From: Proteobacteria bacterium UBA5122
GTDB taxonomy: Bacteria > Pseudomonadota > Gammaproteobacteria > Tenderiales > Tenderiaceae
DNA: 12,078 bases
Direction of reading: 5' to 3'
Assembly: GCA_002415485.1 (NCBI GenBank)
Contig: DHYU01000082.1
Span: 11,915-23,992 of the forward strand
Positions 6,717-12,078 of the stretch are shown piece after piece (the first letter of the stretch is position 1; every line of letters begins with the position of its first letter). The notes under the pieces are model-generated. The model did no database searches, was not told where the DNA came from, and saw nothing but the letters and a program-made list of their open reading frames with translations. Position numbers and translations under genes: made by a program.

Positions 6717-7298
6717 CTAACGACGGACCCGCTCGCGCCACCAGCTCGGCGAAATATAGTCTACTGCATGATCAGTTTCATACTGCGCCGCCCACTCCAG
6801 AGCTGATAATCCAGGCGCGACCTTGATCAAATGTAAATGACGTTCAGCGTTCAGCACCCGTTGATAACGCGCCTGCCGCGATGACAACCACGCCTCCAAC
6901 TCTGATTCCGGCATCGCCTGCTTCAGCTTGAGGATCAACTCCCCCGTCAATGCCATGCGCCCCCCACCCTGTGGTGAATGATAAAACACGGATGACACCC
7001 CGGCCTGATTCAATTGACGACGCTCCGCCACCGAATAATCTCTTTGCAACTGCCAGATACGCGCGCCCGGCGCCTGAGCCTTCGCCTCGGCACGAATACC
7101 CGCCCCCCGCAGTGTCGCCGCCAAGGCTCTACCGTCCCCCTGCGGCACAAACTCTATCGCCTCATCGGCGCTCAACCAGACCTGGTGATAACGCTCGCCA
7201 TCAAACCAGCGCAGGCTTTGGGACGACACCTGTCCGGCATTCACAGGCACCACAGCCAATGACAACCACACCAACAATGCTCCAACCCAAACCTTCAT
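6717..7298 (-). CDS. Secreted subtilase prodomain-like protein (possible in trans chaperone/inhibitor)
   Basis: This 193-aa protein begins with a Sec signal peptide (hydrophobic residues 4-19, probable cleavage after Val-Asn-Ala at 19-21), so it should be periplasmic or outside. Residues about 117-187 have the shape of an S8 prodomain / inhibitor I9 fold as found at the N-terminus of bacterial subtilases: LTGELILKLK, a helix ESELEAWLSSRQ, HLHLIKVAPGLSALEWAAQY, and an ending AVDYISPSWW that resembles the usual V.YAEPN.. end of a prodomain. Residues 30-115 also resemble the region before it in such proteases. The protein has no catalytic domain. It starts 10 nt after the stop of the upstream S8 protease gene, which itself lacks a prodomain, so I infer that it folds or inhibits that protease in trans. 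GGTGAG precedes the ATG. Family membership is recognised from pattern only. Confidence 0.7.
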   Translation of the reverse strand: MKVWVGALLVWLSLAVVPVNAGQVSSQSLRWFDGERYHQVWLSADEAIEFVPQGDGRALAATLRGAGIRAEAKAQAPGARIWQLQRDYSVAERRQLNQAGVSSVFYHSPQGGGRMALTGELILKLKQAMPESELEAWLSSRQARYQRVLNAERHLHLIKVAPGLSALEWAAQYETDHAVDYISPSWWRERVRR

Positions 7299-7308
7299 AC
7301 ACTCACCA

Positions 7309-8892
7309 TCAACGGGTATAAAACGTCAATTGCCAACCATTGAGCCTGCCAGCGATAACGCCCCGCCCAGCCTTATCGGCCACACGCAGCGTCCAATTGC
7401 CGACTGGTGACTCCCCCAGATGCCGGGCCGAACCAAATGTCCACGGCGCATACGAGACCAAACAACTGCCGATCCGCTCAACACCGCCTGTGGTCTTACA
7501 GGGGCGCACGTGCGACAACAAACTGCGCGTGCCGGCAGAGCTGGCATTGGGCGCGGCAGGGTCGGGCGCAATCAGGCTGATCTCCAAATCACCGATATAA
7601 CCGTGCGTAATATCCACCTCGATCGTCACATACTCAATCACGCGCCCCGCCATCGACGCTGGCACTGCGATCGTGTTTTCCACCACGGCACCCGTATTAT
7701 CGGGGATCGTGACACTGAGCCCTGTGCGCGTGTAACTCACCGGCGCCAACATCGGTCCCACCGAGGACCAGTTCTTGGCCAAGGCCACCGCAGCGCCCGC
7801 ATCAACCGCACCGAATCCGTATTTATGATTGATGTTATAGACCGGCTGTCCACTGGCGGGATTTGTTTGTACCCAGCCGGTATCCGAGCTATCGTTTTTA
7901 CGCGCCGACTGCGCCAGGATTAAACGTACATCACGCCAACTGAGCTGAGGATTGATCGACAACACCAAGGCCGCAACACCTGCGACTAGCGGCGCTGCGG
8001 CAGAGGTCCCGGCAAAGAAACGGGTGTAGTCCGCATCTCCGACATCATTGGCATCATTGCCCTTGTTCAAACCTAAACTGCCCCGCAAATCGGTGGTCGT
8101 TAAACCCGCACCAACATCGCCACCCGGCGCACTCAGCCACAGATTCGCCCCTTCCTCCGAATACGTGGCCTTTTGTCCCTTGCCATTCAGTGCCGCTACC
8201 GCCATCACATATGGATTATTGGCCTGAAAATCAAAATTGGCATTGTCTACGCCGCCTACCCCACCATTGCCCGCTGACCAGACATAGACCACACCTTTAC
8301 CATCACGCCCAGTCGTCGCGCCTTCTTCTACACCCTGTTGCCACAAGGTCGATACCGGCGAATTCACTTCGCCCGTACCATCTGCAATCAAACCCCAGCT
8401 ATTGCTCGACACCCCCACGCTCTGTTGGTTGCGTACCATTGCATCATAGATATCTGCATCACTCACACCGACCGACCACAACAAATCGTACACCGCGAGT
8501 GTCGCCGCCGGTGCCACCCCTCGCCCACCAACGCCATTAGACTCGACCGACGCCAACAACCCCGCCACCAAGGTGCCATGGTTCTGACTATCATTCGGTG
8601 TCGCAACGTCGGCAATGTCAAATTGATAGTTCCAGCTCGCGCTCAATGACACATTGGCAACCAAGTCCGCGTGCTGGGCATCCAGGCCATCATCCACCAT
8701 CACCACACGCACACCTTTACCCCTGGCCCCCTGTTGCCAGGCCGCCTCGGCATTGATGTCTTCGCCGCGTATCAAGCCCTTGAATTGAGCAGTATTACTG
8801 AGATGCCATTGTTCTTGATTAAAGAGGATCATTGCCCCCCCGTGACGCAGCGGTCTGCGACGTGTCACCCCCTCCACCGCCGCCACAGGCAA
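7309..8892 (-). CDS. S8 (kexin-like) subtilase with P-domain; N-terminus frameshifted
   Basis: A serine protease of family S8. Numbering from the TTG at 8892 (527 aa), the triad is Asp67 (VMVDDGLD), His105 (NHGTLVAG) and Ser297 (FAGTSAAAPLVAG), with the oxyanion Asn209 (SAGNGG). The residues around the triad (DDGLD, GTSAAAPLVAG) are of the kexin/furin type, and residues from about 392 to the end form a proprotein-convertase P-domain with two cysteines (about 465 and 477). The conserved domain starts near residue 23 with FNQEQWHLSNTAQ; neither the TTG nor the ATG at 8832 gives a signal peptide. The upstream overlapping frame (8819-8944) encodes a lipoprotein leader that would join this domain if two bases were added or one removed near 8821-8840. 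No prodomain separates leader and catalytic domain; the next gene appears to carry it. It may be a surface lipoprotein protease, a phase-variable gene or a recent pseudogene. Confidence 0.85.
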   Translation of the reverse strand: MPVAAVEGVTRRRPLRHGGAMILFNQEQWHLSNTAQFKGLIRGEDINAEAAWQQGARGKGVRVVMVDDGLDAQHADLVANVSLSASWNYQFDIADVATPNDSQNHGTLVAGLLASVESNGVGGRGVAPAATLAVYDLLWSVGVSDADIYDAMVRNQQSVGVSSNSWGLIADGTGEVNSPVSTLWQQGVEEGATTGRDGKGVVYVWSAGNGGVGGVDNANFDFQANNPYVMAVAALNGKGQKATYSEEGANLWLSAPGGDVGAGLTTTDLRGSLGLNKGNDANDVGDADYTRFFAGTSAAAPLVAGVAALVLSINPQLSWRDVRLILAQSARKNDSSDTGWVQTNPASGQPVYNINHKYGFGAVDAGAAVALAKNWSSVGPMLAPVSYTRTGLSVTIPDNTGAVVENTIAVPASMAGRVIEYVTIEVDITHGYIGDLEISLIAPDPAAPNASSAGTRSLLSHVRPCKTTGGVERIGSCLVSYAPWTFGSARHLGESPVGNWTLRVADKAGRGVIAGRLNGWQLTFYTR

Positions 8893-8944
8893 CCAGCATT
8901 ACCAACGAACCCATCAAGAGTGAGCCCTTGGCCAACCACATCAT
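8819..8944 (-). pseudogene. Lipoprotein signal peptide leader of the S8 protease, out of frame
   Basis: Starting at the double ATG that overlaps the lptG stop (TAATGATG), this frame encodes 41 residues: a hydrophobic stretch, the lipobox LVAC at residues 17-20, six glycines, a short polar linker and then NDPL before TAA at 8821-8819. Many S8 proteases begin their catalytic region with NDPLF..QWHL; here NDPL is in this frame and FNQEQWHL is in the next. The leader therefore belongs to the protease gene and the two parts are split by a frameshift. Restoring CTCTCTTT instead of CTCTTT at 8826-8821 would rebuild the exact motif. A seven-G tract (8835-8841, minus strand) is a second possible slippage point, where losing one G would also restore the frame. 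Confidence 0.75.
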
Positions 8945-10008
8945 TAGCGCACCCTACGCACCAAGACCAAGGCCAAGACCAAGAACAACAGAGGTGTCAC
9001 CATTACCCCCAAATAGGCTGGCACACCATAAACCAGACTCATCTGACCGATCGTCTGATCCAGCAAATAAAAACCGATGCCGAGCAAGGTGCCGACAAAG
9101 ATCCGCTGCCCGATCCCGACACTGCGCAACGAACCAAACACAAACGGGATCGCCAGAAAGATCATCACACCCGCGGCCAGCGGCGACATCACCTTGCGCC
9201 ACAAGGCCAATTGATAAAGCCCTGCATCCAAACCGTTTCTCTGCATGTAATCGATATAACCGTACAACCCGACCACCGATAAAAACTCTGGCTTCACCGT
9301 CACTACACTCAACAGTTTTTGATTGATCAACGAATCCCAGGCCAGGCTTTGATACTGAACACTCGTCACTCCCTCAACTGACACTTGGCTCTGACTGACA
9401 CGCTGCAATGTCCAACCATCACCATTGATCTCAGCACTATGAGCTTTCGTTACCGTATTCAAACTATTGTCCGGATTGAACTCGTATATTGAAACGTTCA
9501 CCACCTCACTCTCGGACAGCAGGTCGCGGATATGTACCACCTTATTGCCATCACGCACCCACAGCCCCTGGTCAGAGCGAAAGCTGATCTTCTCCGACAA
9601 GGCCTGCGCCCGCAGCGACTGCGCATACAACTCCGCCTTGGGCGCAACGAACTCACCCATCACGATCATCAAGGCCAGCATCACCAGGCCCACGCGCATC
9701 ACCGACCAGCTCATGCGTTTGAGCGAGACACCGGCCGCACGCATCACCACCAGCTCGCTGTTACTGGCCAGCATGCCCAAACCAATGATGCTGCCCAACA
9801 AGGCCACCAGCGGAAACAACTGATAGGCCAGACGCGGCAACAACAAGGCACTGTATTCAGCCGCCGTCCACACGTCGTAATTCCCCTGCCCGACGCGGTC
9901 CAACTCACCGGCAAAGGTGGCAAAGGCAAACAGTGCCAGCAGCACAAACATCACTACACCCGTGCTGAACAACACCGCACGCCCAATGTAGGCGTCCAGC
10001 AACTTCAT
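8944..10008 (-). CDS. lptG: LPS export ABC transporter permease LptG
   Basis: LptG is one of the two inner-membrane permease subunits of the LptB2FG complex, which extracts lipopolysaccharide from the inner membrane and passes it to the periplasmic bridge (LptC-LptA-LptD/E). The 354-aa protein shows the family layout: three N-terminal membrane helices (about 11-33, 56-80 and 101-120), a periplasmic beta-jellyroll domain (about 120-265), and three C-terminal helices (about 276-294, 304-322 and 331-350). The segment SELVVMRAAGVSLKR (84-98) is the conserved cytoplasmic stretch that contacts the ATPase LptB. The start ATG shares ATGA with the lptF stop. The ATPase gene lptB is not in the window, as in E. 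coli where it lies elsewhere. Its stop overlaps the start of the protease leader, so the downstream gene is probably translationally coupled. Confidence 0.95.
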   Translation of the reverse strand: MKLLDAYIGRAVLFSTGVVMFVLLALFAFATFAGELDRVGQGNYDVWTAAEYSALLLPRLAYQLFPLVALLGSIIGLGMLASNSELVVMRAAGVSLKRMSWSVMRVGLVMLALMIVMGEFVAPKAELYAQSLRAQALSEKISFRSDQGLWVRDGNKVVHIRDLLSESEVVNVSIYEFNPDNSLNTVTKAHSAEINGDGWTLQRVSQSQVSVEGVTSVQYQSLAWDSLINQKLLSVVTVKPEFLSVVGLYGYIDYMQRNGLDAGLYQLALWRKVMSPLAAGVMIFLAIPFVFGSLRSVGIGQRIFVGTLLGIGFYLLDQTIGQMSLVYGVPAYLGVMVTPLLFLVLALVLVRRVR

Positions 10009-11108
10009 CGCGCGCCCCTCAACTGCTGACGCACCCGCCAGGCACGCACACCACCGCTATGCTGAAACCACAACAGCATCACCGCGATCAACAGCAGACC
10101 ATGCACCCACCACAAGCCCACCGCCGCAGACACATCACCCTTTTCGATCCAGGCGCGGCCCACGCCCAACAGATTGCTGTAGATCACATAGACCAGGATG
10201 CCGACAAAGAACTTACCGTAACGCCCCTGCCGCGGATTGGTGCGACTCAAAAACAAGGCCAGCATCGCCATCAACAAGGCCGACACCGGCATCGCCAGCC
10301 GCCAATGCAATTCCGCCATCGCCCCCCTGGACCCATCCTGCCACAAGGTCAACACATCCTTGGCCGCGTTCTGATCGATATGGAAGATCCCCTGCTGCGG
10401 CTGCTCAACCCGCACCGCATGTTCGCGGTATTCGATGATGCGAAACTCGGCACTGCCCGGAGCACCCTCATACCGATAGCCATCGACCAGCACCAGAAAG
10501 TGCCCCTTGCCGGCCGGGTCCTGGTATTTGTAGGCGCTCTTGGCCGAGAACAGATTCAGCTCACCCTGGCGTCCGGTCTGGATGAACACGTTCTCCATCG
10601 ACTTACCGTCCGCCGACAAACGCTCGGCGTAGAACACCACCTGACCATCGTTCAGCTCACGAAACTGACCCTCGGCAATCGCCTCCAGCCCCGTGGCCGA
10701 CTTCATTTTTTCCTGCAACACATAACGCTCGGCCTTGGCCCACGGACCGAAATGAAACGACACCGCCGCCACCAGCACGGCAAAACCCGCCCCCACCCAA
10801 AACACCAATTTGAGGATGCGCGACATACTGACGCCACAGGCCAGCATCGCCGTCATTTCACTGTCCTTATAGAGTCGGCCAAAGGCCAGCAGCACGGCCA
10901 GATAAAAGGCTAAAGGCAGCAAAATCATCAGTGCATCGATGGATTTGAGTGAAAGCAGCTGAAATATCAACTCAACCTGGGCGCCACCGGTCGCTACCTG
11001 ACTCAATAAGCGCGCAAACCAGCTGCTGACAAAAATCAGAAACAGGACCGCCGTCACCGCGATTGTCGTGACACTCAATTCCCGAAAAACATACCGTTCA
11101 ATGATCAA
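10005..11108 (-). CDS. lptF: LPS export ABC transporter permease LptF
   Basis: LptF pairs with LptG in the LPS extractor. The 367-aa protein starts MIIERYVFREL, close to E. coli LptF MIIIRYLVRE, which fixes the start at the TTG at 11108 although only a weak GGGG precedes it. Membrane helices are at about 13-32, 57-78 and 99-117, followed by a periplasmic jellyroll and three C-terminal helices from about residue 270. YKDSEMTAMLACGVS (80-94) is the LptB-contact motif matching E. coli YTESEITVMHACGLS, and NPRQGRYGK lies between the last helices as in the family. It overlaps lptG by 4 nt (ATGA) and is divergent from pepA, the same arrangement as in E. coli. Confidence 0.95.
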   Translation of the reverse strand: MIIERYVFRELSVTTIAVTAVLFLIFVSSWFARLLSQVATGGAQVELIFQLLSLKSIDALMILLPLAFYLAVLLAFGRLYKDSEMTAMLACGVSMSRILKLVFWVGAGFAVLVAAVSFHFGPWAKAERYVLQEKMKSATGLEAIAEGQFRELNDGQVVFYAERLSADGKSMENVFIQTGRQGELNLFSAKSAYKYQDPAGKGHFLVLVDGYRYEGAPGSAEFRIIEYREHAVRVEQPQQGIFHIDQNAAKDVLTLWQDGSRGAMAELHWRLAMPVSALLMAMLALFLSRTNPRQGRYGKFFVGILVYVIYSNLLGVGRAWIEKGDVSAAVGLWWVHGLLLIAVMLLWFQHSGGVRAWRVRQQLRGAR

Positions 11109-11174
11109 TCATCAACCCCGCACAGCGCTAACGATCAGGAATACAAGAGAAAAAAATGTCATTTGGAATAAACT

Positions 11175-11202
11175 CTGGCAATATACTCGGAATATTTATT
11201 AT
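11175..11202 (+). promoter_or_regulatory. Candidate sigma-70 promoter facing pepA
   Basis: CTGGCA (11175-11180) lies 16 nt before TATTAT (11197-11202); the boxes match four and five of six consensus bases. The start would be near 11209, leaving a leader of about 145 nt. The 244-nt divergent gap (11109-11352) is AT-rich here and must also carry the lptF promoter, for which I find only a weak minus-strand TTGCCA (11181-11176), 17 nt, CATTTT. Both are eye matches. Confidence 0.25.
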
Positions 11203-11261
11203 TACACTCGGGATCTAATCGAGGGGCCACAGCGGAAGGGGCCGCAAGCACAACAACCTGC

Positions 11262-11277
11262 AATTTCTGCGGAAATT
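11262..11277. repeat. Perfect 6-bp inverted repeat in the lptF-pepA gap
   Basis: AATTTC, four bases (TGCG), then GAAATT form a 16-bp palindromic site between the divergent genes, 75 nt upstream of the pepA ATG. It is preceded at 11232-11245 by a GC-rich GCGG/CCGC inverted repeat. It may be an operator; I do not recognise a matching regulator. Confidence 0.35.
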
Positions 11278-11352
11278 CACTCAATAATACCCCAAGCCGT
11301 TGTTTTTATTATTTTCTACGTTTGAGTTCACGAATTCAGGGGAAGCATGATC

Positions 11353-12078
11353 ATGGAGTTTACTGCAAAAAGCGGCAATCCAGAAAAGCAACGCACCGCC
11401 TGCGTTGTTGTCGGTGTATTTGAACCTCGTCGATTGTCACCCGCCGCCGAACGTCTCGATCAGGTCAGCGATGGCTTTATCTCGCACATCATCCGTCGCG
11501 GCGACATGGAAGGCAAGATCGGCCAGACCCTGCTGCTGCACAACGTCCCCAACACCCTCTGCGACCGCATCCTGCTCGTCGGCTGTGGCCGCGAACGCGA
11601 ACTGCACGATGCCCAATACGGCAAACTGATGGCCACCACCGCCAACACGCTGAACGACATCGGCGCCATGGAGGCCGTCTGTTACCTGACCGAACTGCAC
11701 GTCAAGGCGCGCGACAGCCACTGGAACGTACGCCATGCCGTCGAGAGCATCCAGGACACACTCTATAGCTTCGACGAACTGAAATCGAAAAAAGACACCA
11801 CCCGCCGCCCGCTGCGCAAGATGGTACTCAGCATCACCAGTCGCCGCGAACTGCACGACAGCGAACAGGCCCTGGCCGAAGGCCAGGCCATCGCCGCCGG
11901 CGTCAAGCTGGCCAAAGACCTCGGCAACCTGCCCGGCAACATCTGCACCCCGGAATACCTGGCGCAGCAGGGTCGCGATCTGGACAAGGAATACAAGACC
12001 ATCAAGACCGACGTGCTCGAGCAGGACGAGCTGGAAAAGTTGGCGATGGGTTCCTTCCTGTCGGTGGCCAAGGGCAGC
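11353..12078 (+). CDS. pepA: Leucyl aminopeptidase PepA, N-terminal part
   Basis: PepA is a hexameric, metal-dependent M17 aminopeptidase of the cytoplasm that removes N-terminal residues from peptides; in E. coli it also binds DNA (Xer recombination at cer, carAB control). The 242 visible codons run off the right edge. The sequence is very close to E. coli PepA: MEFTAKSGNPEKQR at the start, VVVGVFEPRRLSP, IRRGDMEGKIGQTLLLHNVP, MEAVCYLTELHVK and KDLGNLPGNIC at the beginning of the catalytic domain. The metal ligands lie beyond the window. I start it at the ATG at 11353 because it aligns with the E. coli start and has AGGGGA nine bases upstream; the ATG at 11347 is only about three bases from that site. 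It is divergent from lptF. Confidence 0.96.
   Translation, partial: MEFTAKSGNPEKQRTACVVVGVFEPRRLSPAAERLDQVSDGFISHIIRRGDMEGKIGQTLLLHNVPNTLCDRILLVGCGRERELHDAQYGKLMATTANTLNDIGAMEAVCYLTELHVKARDSHWNVRHAVESIQDTLYSFDELKSKKDTTRRPLRKMVLSITSRRELHDSEQALAEGQAIAAGVKLAKDLGNLPGNICTPEYLAQQGRDLDKEYKTIKTDVLEQDELEKLAMGSFLSVAKGS

Noticed and set aside
10059..10913. Plus-strand open frame opposite lptF
   Set aside because: His/Gln-rich shadow translation with no recognisable feature, opposite a clear lptF.
11347..11352. Earlier in-frame ATG for pepA
   Set aside because: Too close to the AGGGGA site and absent from the E. coli protein; the ATG at 11353 fits both.

Overview
The window looks like a chromosomal housekeeping segment of a gammaproteobacterium. 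Gene order and protein sequences point that way: pcnB-folK followed by the pantothenate genes, and pepA divergent from lptF-lptG, as in Escherichia coli and relatives. The base composition looks GC-rich by eye (I did not compute it), and one deoxynucleoside kinase-like gene sits between folK and panB. No insertion sequence, tRNA, rRNA, CRISPR array or phage gene was seen. I cannot name the genus.

Layout. Positions 1-630 hold the 3' end of ppc (PEP carboxylase) on the plus strand. It converges through an apparently bidirectional terminator (653-688) with a minus-strand cluster read from about 5450 down to 715: pcnB (poly(A) polymerase I), folK (HPPK), a deoxynucleoside kinase family gene, panB, panC and panD. 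Most junctions are 5-23 nt or overlapping, so this is probably one operon; panD sits behind a gap of about 100 nt. panB, panC and panD supply ketopantoate, beta-alanine and their condensation to pantothenate, the precursor of coenzyme A.

A 261-nt region (5451-5711) separates pcnB from a plus-strand pair. The first gene encodes an 85-aa miniature flagellar rod/hook-like protein. The second encodes a protein with an HEAAH motif that resembles the SprA-related / CJM1_0395 putative metalloprotease family. Upstream of the pair lie a textbook CRP-type palindrome and a flagellar sigma-28-like promoter.

From about 11108 down to 6717 there is a second minus-strand operon: lptF, lptG (LPS-export permease subunits), an S8 (kexin-like) subtilase with a P-domain, and a small secreted protein resembling a subtilase prodomain. 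lptF/lptG overlap by 4 nt and the subtilase leader starts on the lptG stop codon. The leader encodes a lipoprotein signal peptide but is out of frame with the protease domain, and the protease lacks its own prodomain, which seems to be supplied in trans by the next gene. This split and frameshifted lipoprotein protease is the most unusual thing in the window. pepA (leucyl aminopeptidase, N-terminal 242 codons) runs divergently from 11353 off the right edge.
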